Shown here piece by piece: positions 6,381 to 15,253 of a stretch of 17,722 nt of DNA. Position 1 is the stretch's first letter. Each line of letters opens with the position of its first letter. The notes beneath the pieces are model-generated. The model ran no database searches. It was not told the DNA's origin and worked only from the letters and a program-made list of their open reading frames with translations. Source of the DNA: Anaerolineales bacterium UBA2200 (lineage in GTDB: Bacteria > Chloroflexota > Anaerolineae > UBA2200); the NCBI GenBank assembly GCA_002327925.1, contig DCVA01000020.1, positions 61,250 to 78,971 of the forward strand, in the 5' to 3' direction. The position numbers and the translations under genes were made by a program.

Positions 6381-9349
6381 GGCTGCACTCCCTTGAGGTT
6401 GAGGAATCCCCGCATCGTGCTCGCTGCATCCCACGGATCGCTGATCTCCAGGAATTCCCACCGCCCGAACCCGCCGTGGTTGTTCACTGCCGGCACCCAC
6501 AGGGTGCGCGCGGTGGCCACCTTGGCGGCCTTGTCTTTGCGTGGCTCGCCCGACACTTCGAGAATCAGGTTCAGGCCATCATTCATCCGCACGATGAAAT
6601 CGGGCCTGTACTGCCGTTCCTCGCCATTCAACGTGTAGGGAATGGTAAAGCCCAGGTTGTGGTTCTTGACGTAGCAGCGCACCTCCGGCATATCCTCCAG
6701 CACCTGAGCCATCTTCTGCTCCCATGAGCCGGTGTCGCAAACCACGTGCGACACGTGGCAGCGCTCACGATGGGTCCGGTACACGTCGCGCGTGGTGTCG
6801 AAATCGACGTAGCGCGTGGAGCCGAGCGTGTCGAATGGCCGCAAGATGGGCCGCAGGGTAGCCGGACCCGACTCTCCGCGCACAATGGCGCCATAGATGC
6901 GGTCGGCGGCGTCGTGGGACAGAGCCGTGAGGAGCAGTTCCTGCGGGAAGGTATCGTCCTTGTAGGTCACCCATTCCAGGCGCCACTGCCGCGTGATTTG
7001 CAGGATCTGCGGGAAGAGCCACGGCCGTGGATTGCCGTCGCCATCCCGAAAATACTTGTCCAGTACCAGTCTGGCCAGAACAAAATCGATCTCATGCTCC
7101 CGGCGCGCCTTCAGGCCGTAGAGCTCGTGGTGCACCGTTTCACCGACAATCGACGCTACCTCGGTCCGCGTCGGCAAGTCGGCCGTCGAGATCGACAGGC
7201 GACTGTCGTCCGTGAACCGCGCCGATAGACGCTCGCCGGGCAGGTCGTAGCGGTAGCCGATCACGCGAGGGAAGGTGACCTCGCAGGCGATTCTGTCCTC
7301 CAGTGCCCGTACGTGCGTGGTCGGCTTGCCAGGCGTAACGTCCCTGGGAGCGCCGGCGCAGGGGATGAAAGAAAACGGCACGCCGTACACTTCCGCGTAT
7401 TGAGGGTCGAACAGGTCGTTCTCGTTGGTCGCGTAGCTGGTGCGGCGGAGGCCGCGGCCCACCACCTGCTCGCACAGGAGCTGGGTGCCAAAGGCGCGCA
7501 CGCCCAGGATATGGGTGACTGTGCTGGCGTCCCAGCCCTCGGTAAGCATGGACACGGATACCACGCACTTGATGGGCTCGCCCAGCTTGTCCGGCTTGCC
7601 CACGGTGTTCATCACCTCCCGCAGCAGGTCCTCGTCGGTCAGGTCCGCCGCATCCCGCCCCGGGAAGCGACGACGGTACTCGGCCTTGAACTCGTCGATC
7701 TCGACCGCTGCCACGCGCTTGAACTCGTCATTCATGCCTTCGCCCGACTCGAGCTGAGCGCTGTCGATGAGGATGGTATTGGGTTGCGCCGCCCAGCCGC
7801 GGTCCTTCTCGTTGCTGAAAAGGGTCAGTTTTCCAGGCACCACCACGGTCGAGCCATCCGGGAGCGGCTTTTCCCAGCCGGCGATGTAGTCGAACACGAG
7901 CTTGGACGTGCTGGTGTTGTTGCACACGACGATGAAGACAGGAGCGGTTTGGCCGCGTTCACGCGCCAGCGTGTTCTGCTCCCAGAGGCGGTAGTACTTT
8001 TCATAGTTGCTGTACAGACTCTGCAGCGCCCCTTCCAGCTCAGCCGGCAACGAGGGCTCTGCGCCGAGCGTCTCCGTTCGGCGCCCTTTTCTGGGCAGCT
8101 CGTCGCGAATGTGCTGCCATAGGTCACGGTACGTGGGCTGCGGCCCCAGCATCGCATTGTCCTCGACCGGCACGCGGGGGACCTTGACGATCCCGCACTC
8201 GATGGCGTCGATCAGCGAAAAGTCGGACACCACCCAGGGAAACAGGGTGCCTTCGTCATACCCGGATCCGCGCAGGAAGAAGGGCGTGGCTGAGAGGTCA
8301 TAGATCACGCGCAAACCCAGCTTTTGCTTCACCGCTTCCAGCCCCGAGATCCACACCCGCGCCTCTTCTTCACGACGGTCGGCCTCGCGCCGTTCCTCGG
8401 CGCTCAGACGCTCGTCGCCATTCCGGGGCTTGCGCCGATAGCAGTGATGCGCTTCGTCGTTGATCACGACCAGGTTGCGCTTGGTGCCGAGCTCTCGGCA
8501 GACGCGCCGCACCATCTGCGCGGGGGTCTCGGTGAAGGGGCTCTCGGCCCCACCTGCGCCCTGACCCAGAAGGGCCTTGGTGAGCTTGCCGGCGGCGGTC
8601 CGTTCGCGCGGCATGAAGGCGTGAAAGTTCGTGATTACCAGTTTGACTCGGCCAAGCTGCGTGAGCTGGTCGGGCGGTACGAGGTCGTGCTGGCGATAGT
8701 AGTTACCCGGGTCGTTGGGCAGCAACACCCGCAGCCGGTCGCGGATGGTGATCCCCGGAGTAACCACCAAAAAGGCATCGGAGAAGCGTGCGTCCTGGGG
8801 ATTGGCCACCTTGTTCAGCGTGTGCCAGGCGATCAGCATGCACATGACCAGGGTCTTGCCGCTCCCGGTGGCCATCTTGAAGGCGACTCGATACAGCAGC
8901 GGATCGGACGATGCGTTGGCCTCCCGCAGGGCGTTATCGATCCAGGCCTCGCCGTAGCGGGAGGCAACCTCGGTAAGATAGATGGCCGTCTCCATGGCCT
9001 CAATCTGGCAGAAGAACAGGCGCCTCTCGCGATCCGGGCGCGTCCAGTACTCCAGCAGGCGAGCCGTGGTGCGGGTGATCCCTACTCGGCCGCCGCGCCG
9101 CCATTGTGCCACACGCTGACGCACCTGGTTGATGAACTCGTTCTCCTTGAGGCGGTCCTCCGTCCACTCAGTCTCGAAGGAGAGCTGGGAACCGCGCTTG
9201 CGCGGTCGGGGGATGGGGACAAAGTAGGAGCTGCTGCGGCGGCTCTCAACGACCTCGTTGGTAATCCCGTCTTCGGAGAAGCGAAAGTGGCGGCAGGGTT
9301 CGTCAAAGGGGGAGTTGAGGATCGGGTTCTCGATTACGACCTGTGGCAT
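6377..9349 (-). CDS. res: Type III restriction endonuclease subunit (Res), SF2 helicase-nuclease
   Basis: A 990-residue restriction subunit that works in complex with Mod, hydrolysing ATP to communicate along DNA before cleavage. SF2 helicase motifs are present in order: LFFCQIEAMETAIYL (Q-motif-like, 111-125), Walker A MATGSGKT (159-166), DEAHH (298-302), DLSATPFF (351-358), SMLTEGWD (600-607) and QVVGRGLRR (628-636). The C-terminal PD-(D/E)xK-like nuclease region reads RPDFIV (915-920), then LILEVSGEPRKDK (928-940). The usual catalytic lysine after the acidic residue is serine here, and K938 or K940 may substitute. The start at 9349 is supported by AAGGTGG 7 bases upstream. A 17-bp-spaced promoter precedes it, and the downstream ATPase gene is coupled by a 4-base overlap. 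No frameshift is visible. Confidence 0.93.
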   Translation of the reverse strand: MPQVVIENPILNSPFDEPCRHFRFSEDGITNEVVESRRSSSYFVPIPRPRKRGSQLSFETEWTEDRLKENEFINQVRQRVAQWRRGGRVGITRTTARLLEYWTRPDRERRLFFCQIEAMETAIYLTEVASRYGEAWIDNALREANASSDPLLYRVAFKMATGSGKTLVMCMLIAWHTLNKVANPQDARFSDAFLVVTPGITIRDRLRVLLPNDPGNYYRQHDLVPPDQLTQLGRVKLVITNFHAFMPRERTAAGKLTKALLGQGAGGAESPFTETPAQMVRRVCRELGTKRNLVVINDEAHHCYRRKPRNGDERLSAEERREADRREEEARVWISGLEAVKQKLGLRVIYDLSATPFFLRGSGYDEGTLFPWVVSDFSLIDAIECGIVKVPRVPVEDNAMLGPQPTYRDLWQHIRDELPRKGRRTETLGAEPSLPAELEGALQSLYSNYEKYYRLWEQNTLARERGQTAPVFIVVCNNTSTSKLVFDYIAGWEKPLPDGSTVVVPGKLTLFSNEKDRGWAAQPNTILIDSAQLESGEGMNDEFKRVAAVEIDEFKAEYRRRFPGRDAADLTDEDLLREVMNTVGKPDKLGEPIKCVVSVSMLTEGWDASTVTHILGVRAFGTQLLCEQVVGRGLRRTSYATNENDLFDPQYAEVYGVPFSFIPCAGAPRDVTPGKPTTHVRALEDRIACEVTFPRVIGYRYDLPGERLSARFTDDSRLSISTADLPTRTEVASIVGETVHHELYGLKARREHEIDFVLARLVLDKYFRDGDGNPRPWLFPQILQITRQWRLEWVTYKDDTFPQELLLTALSHDAADRIYGAIVRGESGPATLRPILRPFDTLGSTRYVDFDTTRDVYRTHRERCHVSHVVCDTGSWEQKMAQVLEDMPEVRCYVKNHNLGFTIPYTLNGEERQYRPDFIVRMNDGLNLILEVSGEPRKDKAAKVATARTLWVPAVNNHGGFGRWEFLEISDPWDAASTMRGFLNLKGVQP

Positions 9350-9445
9350 CCTTCACCCACCTTGGCTAGCCCGGCTTCGGCGCCGGTGCATGCCCTGGAA
9401 GACGTCGACCCGAAACGAGAGTCGCGAACGAGGCACTACCAAGCC

Positions 9446-9474
9446 AGTATAGCCCCGAAGGGAAGACGGGTCAA
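9446..9474 (-). promoter_or_regulatory. Promoter of the res operon
   Basis: TTGACC (9469-9474) and TATACT (9446-9451) on the minus strand with a 17-bp spacer. The transcript would have a leader of about 90 bases before res. The promoter lies only 27 bases past the tauE-like stop codon, and I see no terminator between them, so read-through from the hut side is possible. Confidence 0.78.
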
Positions 9475-9500
9475 GGCTCGTCGGCCGGTGCGCCGCCCCT

Positions 9501-9856
9501 TCAGGAGGAAAAGATCATCCGCAGGGCAATGATGAGCATCGCCACGCCGAACACCTTGCGCAGGGCCTCGGCCGGCATGGCTGTGGCGAATCTGGCCCCC
9601 AGCAGGCCGCCCACAAAAAAGCCCAGGCAGATCAGCCCCGCCACCTTCAGGTTCACATAGCCCTGTCGATAGTAGGTCCAGGCGGCGAGCAGGCCGATGG
9701 GCGGAACCATCAAAGCCAGGGTGGTGCCCTGGGCCTGGTGCTGACTATAGCCCAGCAGGCAGAGCACGGGCACGATGATCACGCCGCCGCCTATGCCGAT
9801 CAAACCGCTGGCTGTGCCGGCGACCAGACCAAGGGCAAGGTAGATGAGAACATGGT

Positions 9857-9860
<4 letters not shown>
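9501..9860 (-). CDS. TauE/SafE-family permease, half-size
   Basis: A 119-residue integral membrane protein with about four hydrophobic segments. LVAGTASGLIGIGGGVIIVP near the N-terminus is the conserved TauE/SafE (DUF81) signature, and LGARFATAMPAEALRKVFG near residues 88-106 is the characteristic end of one repeat. Full-length members have about 250 residues built from two such repeats; this one carries a single repeat and would need to dimerise, as half-size members are thought to do. Family members export sulfite, sulfoacetate or other organic anions. Its ATG overlaps the hutU stop as ATGA, so it is translated with urocanate hydratase. The substrate cannot be read from sequence, and the family is not a known part of histidine degradation. 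Confidence 0.85.
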
Positions 9861-11536
<1,676 letters not shown>

Positions 11537-11655
11537 GACTCGCCTCCTGGGGTTTGTGTGTTCAGCTCTGCCCCGCACACGGTGGTGCACAGGGCGGGCA
11601 CGCTGGTCCGTCCCGGCGCTGTTGACCTGCCGGACAACCGTGAGAGCACGCAGGC

Positions 11656-11685
11656 ATTATACTCCTCGAAGGGTCGGGTCGGGAA
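11656..11685 (-). promoter_or_regulatory. Candidate hutU promoter
   Basis: A perfect TATAAT (11656-11661) on the minus strand with a poor -35 candidate TTCCCG (11680-11685) at 18 bp. It implies a leader of roughly 110 bases. The weak -35 would fit a positively regulated catabolic promoter, but no operator is obvious. Confidence 0.4.
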
Positions 11686-11700
11686 AGCGCCGCCCACCAC

Positions 11701-11729
11701 TTGACAAAGGACCGGCAGCGTGCTACAAA
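11701..11729 (+). promoter_or_regulatory. Promoter of the FAH-family gene
   Basis: TTGACA (11701-11706) and TACAAA (11724-11729) on the plus strand, separated by 17 bp, about 30 bases before the start codon. It is back to back with the candidate hutU promoter. Confidence 0.7.
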
Positions 11730-11759
11730 GCAGCACAGAAACCACGAAGGGGGCTTGCC

Positions 11760-12656
11760 ATGCAGCTCTGCAACGCATACCACGAATCGGGTCCTCGGAT
11801 CGGGCTCGGTCAGGGCGACCAGTGGTTCAACCTGAGCGCCTACCTGGCCCGCCACGTCGATGACTTCCCGTGGATGTACGCCCATCCTCGACCGACGATG
11901 CTGGACCTGCTGGAGAACCACCCGAACCTGCTCGCGGACGCTTCTGGGTGGTTGGAGGAAATGCGCTCCAAAACCGGGTCCAGGGCCTTTGCCTGGCCCG
12001 CGCCGGGCAGGCTGCTGGCGCCCATCGGCCGGCCGACCAAGATCGTGGCACTGGGCCGCAACTATGCGGCGCACGCGCAGGAGAGCGGCAACGAGGTGCC
12101 TCAGGAGCCGGTCCTCTTTGCCAAGGCGCCGTCGGCTGTCTGCGGCCCGGGGGACGACATTCTCTATCCCGCAGGGGTGAAGCGCCTCGACCCGGAGATT
12201 GAACTGGCCGTGGTCATCGGCCGCCGGGCCCGCAGGGTGGAAGAAGCGGAAGCGATGACCTTTGTGGCCGGCTACACCATCCTCAACGACATCACGGCAA
12301 GGGATGTGCAGCGCTCCCATCAGGAAAAAAAGTGGCCCTGGTTCCGCTCCAAGAGCTATGACACATTCTGCCCCATGGGCCCCACCCTGGTGCTGCCCGA
12401 CGAGGTGACCGACCCGCACAACCTGAACCTGACCCTGAGCGTGAACGGGGAGATTCGTCAGCGCTCCAACACGGGTATGATGATCTTCAAGATCCCCCTG
12501 TTGATCGCCACGATCAGCAGCTACATGACGTTGGAGCCGGGAGATGTGATCGCCACAGGCACGCCCGAGGGCATCGCGCCCCTGAACGTGGGCAACCTGG
12601 TGGAGTGCTTTATCGAGGGTCTGGGCACTCTGCAGAACCGCGTGGTGAGCGGCTGA
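11760..12656 (+). CDS. Fumarylacetoacetate hydrolase (FAH)-family protein
   Basis: A 298-residue member of the FAH superfamily, metal-dependent enzymes that hydrolyse or decarboxylate C-C bonds in acylpyruvates and related 2-oxo acids. Visible hallmarks are KIVALGRNYAAHAQE (94-108), the metal-binding LDPEIELAVVIG (143-154; E146 and E148), D177 in YTILNDITARDVQ, and SYDTFCPMGPTLV (199-211), followed by IATGTPEGI near the C-terminus. About 90 N-terminal residues precede the catalytic fold, as in many bacterial members. The ATG at 11760 has AGGGGG 8 bases upstream. The precise substrate (acylpyruvate, oxaloacetate, 2-hydroxyhepta-2,4-diene-1,7-dioate) cannot be decided. Divergence from hutU may mean a shared catabolic role, but that is only a suggestion. 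Its stop lies 4 bases from the converging rnc stop. Confidence 0.92.
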   Translation: MQLCNAYHESGPRIGLGQGDQWFNLSAYLARHVDDFPWMYAHPRPTMLDLLENHPNLLADASGWLEEMRSKTGSRAFAWPAPGRLLAPIGRPTKIVALGRNYAAHAQESGNEVPQEPVLFAKAPSAVCGPGDDILYPAGVKRLDPEIELAVVIGRRARRVEEAEAMTFVAGYTILNDITARDVQRSHQEKKWPWFRSKSYDTFCPMGPTLVLPDEVTDPHNLNLTLSVNGEIRQRSNTGMMIFKIPLLIATISSYMTLEPGDVIATGTPEGIAPLNVGNLVECFIEGLGTLQNRVVSG

Positions 12657-12660
12657 GGGA

Positions 12661-13404
12661 CTAGAGCGGGGCCGCCGGGCCCTGGTGAACCGAGGCCAGC
12701 CGGCGCGTGATCCCGTCGGGGCACCTTTCAAGCGCGGCCTCGGCCGCCGCCTGCTCCGCCGCCTGCTTGCTGCGACCTGTGCCTCTGCCGCGCGCGTCGC
12801 CGCGGATCTGCACCTCCACCGTGAACAGGCGAGCGTGGTCGGGCCCGGTTTCTTCGACAATGACGTAGGAGGGGGTCGACTTGTAGTTGGCCTGGGACCA
12901 TTCCTGCAGCCGGCTCTTGGCATCCCGCTTCAACAGGCCATTACGACCGTCGAGAAAGCCGCGCAGGAAGGGCAGCACGAACCCGCTCGCCGCTTCCATG
13001 CCCCCTTCGAGGTAGACAGCACCCACCAGCGCCTCGAAAGCGTCGCCCAGCAGCGCCGGGCGATTCCGCCCCCCGCTCTGCTCCTCCCCGCGTCCCAGGT
13101 TGAGATGCGCTCCCAGCCCCAGCTCGATGGCGAAGCGGGCCAGACTGTCAGCCCTCACCATCTCCGCCCGCAGGCTGGTCAGCTCTCCTTCCTCCCACTC
13201 GGGATAGCGCCCAAAGATCAGATCAGCGGCGAGAAAGTCGACCACCGCGTCCCCCAGGAACTCGAGCCGCTCATTGTCGCCCCAGGTGCAGGCCGGATTC
13301 TCGTTCAGGAAGGAGGAATGGGTGAGAGCGCGACGCAGCAGGGTCTGGTCGCGGAAGCGAAAGCCAATCGCGCCTTCCAGGGCGCCGACTGCAGCAAGCT
13401 CCAC
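12661..13404 (-). CDS. rnc: Ribonuclease III
   Basis: A 247-residue double-stranded-RNA endonuclease for rRNA and mRNA processing. The catalytic signature NERLEFLGDA is at 44-53 and the second acidic site, LLGDAFEALVGAVYLEGG, at 118-135 (D121, E124). A double-stranded-RNA-binding domain follows at about 160-228 (KSRLQEWSQ, then GRGTGRSKQAAEQAAAEAAL). Length is normal. The start is GTG at 13404, chosen for AGGAGG 7 bases upstream. The gene follows hisS after 16 bases, so the two are cotranscribed. It converges with the FAH-family gene with only 4 bases between stop codons. Confidence 0.97.
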   Translation of the reverse strand: MELAAVGALEGAIGFRFRDQTLLRRALTHSSFLNENPACTWGDNERLEFLGDAVVDFLAADLIFGRYPEWEEGELTSLRAEMVRADSLARFAIELGLGAHLNLGRGEEQSGGRNRPALLGDAFEALVGAVYLEGGMEAASGFVLPFLRGFLDGRNGLLKRDAKSRLQEWSQANYKSTPSYVIVEETGPDHARLFTVEVQIRGDARGRGTGRSKQAAEQAAAEAALERCPDGITRRLASVHQGPAAPL

Positions 13405-13420
13405 TGGTCTGCCTCCTGCC

Positions 13421-14755
13421 TTAGCTGCACGCAGCGTTCAGGCTGCGCTCCAGTGCGGAGGCCGCGGATTTCCGCTCGACCAGCACCTGCTCGCGGGTTC
13501 TCAGGTCACGAAGGGCTACCTTACCCTGTGCCAGCTCGTCCGGTCCGGCGATCACCACGAAGGGGATGCCCTTTTTCAGAGCGTAGCGAATCTGCGTGCC
13601 AATCGGGTCTGGCGAATAGTACAACTCGCAGCGCAGGCCGGCAAGCCGCAGCTCGGTGAGCAGCTTTAGCGACTCGTTCTGCAGCGTATCGCCAAACAGG
13701 GTCACGAGCACCTGTACGGAGGTCTGGCCCATGCCGGGCGGCAGCATTTGCAGCTCCTCCATCACATCGAGGATGCGCTCGATGCCGACCGTCGTGCCGG
13801 TAGCCGGATAGTTCTTGTTGGAGAACCGCCCGACCAGGCCATCGAACCGGCCGCCCCCTGTGATGCTGCCGATGCGGGGCTTTTCCACCACCGTCTCGTA
13901 GATTGGCCCTGTGTAGTAATCCAGACCGCGAACCATCGCCAGGTCAATCCGATAGCAGTCCGGGTCCACTCCCAGTGCTGGCAGATAGCCCACCAGCTCG
14001 GACAGTTCGTCTATTCCCTCCACTGCGGAGGGAATGTCCTTGAGCTCCTGACGCAACGCCTGCAAGTCGGCAGCCGCCCCATCGACTGGACGCATCATCT
14101 GCAGCAGCCGGTCCACGCTTGGCAGGGACAGGCCCGCCTTGCCCAGCTCCTCGCGTACGCCATCGGCACCGATCTTGTCCAGCTTGTCGATGGTGCGATG
14201 GAGTACGGGCACCTGGTCAGCTGGCACGCCGGAATACTGACCCAGACCGGCAAGCAGCTTGCGGTCGTTGATGAGGGTCACAAACTGCTCAAAGCCCAGC
14301 CGCCGCAGGATCGTGTAGATCATGGCGATGATCTCGGCATCGGCCAGCATGCTGGCGCTGCCGACTATGTCGGCATCGCACTGGTAGAACTCTCTGTAGC
14401 GGCCCTTCTGCGGACGCTCCGCGCGCCATACGGGAGCGATCTGGTAGCGCCGGAACGGCTTGGGCAGATCCGGATACTGACCGACGACCCGGCTGAGGGG
14501 CACGGTGAGGTCGTAGCGCAGGGCCAGGCGCTCTTTGCCCCCGACATGCTCCACATTAAAGATCAGCTTTTCCGACTCGGAGCCGCCTTTGCCGAGCAGG
14601 ATTTCCTCCAGCTCGACCGCAGGGGTGATCAGCGGCTCAAAGCCGAACTGCGCGAACACTTCTTCCAGGATCGACAGCACATGTTGCCTCAGCACCATCT
14701 GCTGGGGTAACACATCACGCATCCCTTTTGGCAGCCGTGGTTCAACGGGACTCAT
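13421..14755 (-). CDS. hisS: Histidyl-tRNA synthetase
   Basis: A 444-residue class II aminoacyl-tRNA synthetase that charges tRNA-His. Conserved blocks are PRLPKGMRDVLP (6-17), LRYDLTVPLSR (79-89), motif 2 RRYQIAPVWRAERP then GRYREFYQCD (102-127), the HisA-type RGLDYYTG (276-283), and GGGRFDGLVGRF (300-311) with motif 3 TTVGIERI (321-328). The anticodon-binding domain follows from about 345 to the end. The ATG at 14755 has AGGAGG 6 bases upstream; an in-frame extension to 14794 enters the hairpin and is rejected. The gene for its own substrate, tRNA-His, is directly upstream on the same strand, separated by a hairpin with a T-rich tail, and rnc follows. Confidence 0.97.
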   Translation of the reverse strand: MSPVEPRLPKGMRDVLPQQMVLRQHVLSILEEVFAQFGFEPLITPAVELEEILLGKGGSESEKLIFNVEHVGGKERLALRYDLTVPLSRVVGQYPDLPKPFRRYQIAPVWRAERPQKGRYREFYQCDADIVGSASMLADAEIIAMIYTILRRLGFEQFVTLINDRKLLAGLGQYSGVPADQVPVLHRTIDKLDKIGADGVREELGKAGLSLPSVDRLLQMMRPVDGAAADLQALRQELKDIPSAVEGIDELSELVGYLPALGVDPDCYRIDLAMVRGLDYYTGPIYETVVEKPRIGSITGGGRFDGLVGRFSNKNYPATGTTVGIERILDVMEELQMLPPGMGQTSVQVLVTLFGDTLQNESLKLLTELRLAGLRCELYYSPDPIGTQIRYALKKGIPFVVIAGPDELAQGKVALRDLRTREQVLVERKSAASALERSLNAACS

Positions 14756-14769
14756 CGCCAGCCTCCTGG

Positions 14770-14806
14770 AACAAAGAAGAGCGTGAGCAGCCATGCTCTA
14801 CGCTCT
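14770..14806 (-). terminator. Terminator or attenuator between tRNA-His and hisS
   Basis: On the minus strand AGAGCGT pairs with ACGCTCT, and inside it GAGC pairs with GCTC around a 6-base loop, with one bulged A. The 14778-14806 stem is followed by TCTTTGTT. It starts 12 bases after the tRNA CCA end and lies 9 bases before the hisS ribosome site. It may simply define the tRNA 3' end, or it may limit hisS and rnc transcription. Confidence 0.65.
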
Positions 14807-14818
14807 CAAGGACTCACC

Positions 14819-14894
14819 TGGGGTGGACGACGGGATTCGAACCCGCAACACCTGGTTCCACAGACCAGTACTCTGCCATTGAGCTACGTCCACC
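14819..14894 (-). tRNA. tRNA-His (anticodon GTG)
   Basis: The cloverleaf folds cleanly. The acceptor is GTGGACG / CGTCCAC with the extra G-1 opposite C73 that is diagnostic of tRNA-His. The D arm contains TAGCTCAATGGCAGAGTA, and the anticodon stem CTGGT / ACCAG carries the loop CTGTGGA, placing anticodon GTG at 14861-14859. The T arm contains GCGGGTTCGAATCCCGT. The CCA end is encoded (14821-14819). It is the first element of the hisS-rnc transcription unit. Confidence 0.97.
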
Positions 14895-14908
14895 ATGAAG
14901 CGGAGGCA

Positions 14909-14937
14909 ATGATACCGCAGGTGGGAGCAAAATGCAA
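14909..14937 (-). promoter_or_regulatory. Promoter of tRNA-His-hisS-rnc
   Basis: TTGCAT (14932-14937) and TATCAT (14909-14914) on the minus strand with a 17-bp spacer, 14 bases before the tRNA 5' end. No other promoter is obvious between the tRNA and hisS. Confidence 0.75.
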
Positions 14938-14952
14938 ATGAGGGGCGGCCCA

Positions 14953-15014
14953 TGTCATTCTGAGAAAGCCGAAGAATCTACGCGCGAGACCCTTCGCCGC
15001 GCTCAGGGTGATGA
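14953..15014. repeat. Dispersed imperfect palindromic repeat, copy 1
   Basis: The left arm at 14955-14979 (TCATTCTGAG, then GCCGAAGAATCT) and the right arm at 14987-15014 (AGACCCTTCG, then CTCAGGGTGATGA) are imperfect inverted copies of about 25 bases. The CTGAG...GAAG...TCT pattern is one I associate with short dispersed repeats in Chloroflexota and some other genomes. It sits just past the end of the small cysteine protein gene and could act as its transcript end. A half copy recurs at 15846-15874. Confidence 0.7.
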
Positions 15015-15031
15015 GCGTTTTGCTGGACTGC

Positions 15032-15226
15032 CTACTCCTCGTCCTCCAGCAGGTGCATGCCGCGACGATCCCAGCGCTCACCATCTTCGTCTTCGACCTC
15101 TTCGACTCCGGAGCGCGGCTCCATAGTCAGGCACCCATCCGAGGGATCGTACTCTATCTCCACGGCGCGGCACTTGCCGTTGGCGTTATAGAGACAATCA
15201 GTTTGCCAGCACACCACCCTGGGCAT
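15032..15226 (-). CDS. Small four-cysteine protein (DUF1540-like)
   Basis: A 64-residue protein with four cysteines in its first half (C6, C11, C19, C32; spacing CxxxxC, 7, 12) in the context VCWQTDCLYNANGKCRA, then DGCLTMEP. The pattern resembles DUF1540-type small proteins thought to bind metal, though I am not certain of the family. The C-terminal half is very acidic (EEVEDEDGE). AAGGAGG lies 10 bases before the ATG at 15226, a strong translation signal that supports it as a real gene. It follows mobB by 27 bases and shares its promoter. Function unknown. Confidence 0.75.
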   Translation of the reverse strand: MPRVVCWQTDCLYNANGKCRAVEIEYDPSDGCLTMEPRSGVEEVEDEDGERWDRRGMHLLEDEE

Positions 15227-15253
15227 GGCCCAAAAGCCTCCTTATATCCGGGT

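Noticed and set aside
9350..9445. Search of the res leader for the TATGAACA half-site or another operator
   Set aside because: No copy is present, only a short G+C-rich stem of about 5 bp (CCGGC/GCCGG), so shared control of res and mod through this motif is not supported.
5433..9532. Several plus-strand open frames of 150-400 codons opposite res and the AlbA_2 gene
   Set aside because: Composition is rich in Arg, His, Leu and Val without domains, and all lie antisense to genes with clear motifs.
11562..12923. A long minus-strand open frame (about 450 codons) antisense to the FAH-family gene and rnc
   Set aside because: It lies opposite a clear FAH-family gene, is Arg/Gly/Pro/Ala-rich with no recognisable domain, and also overlaps the 3' end of rnc in another frame. 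It is a typical high-G+C shadow.
14756..14937. A T-box riboswitch ahead of hisS
   Set aside because: The upstream RNA is a complete tRNA-His with an encoded CCA end, and no specifier loop or T-box sequence is visible.
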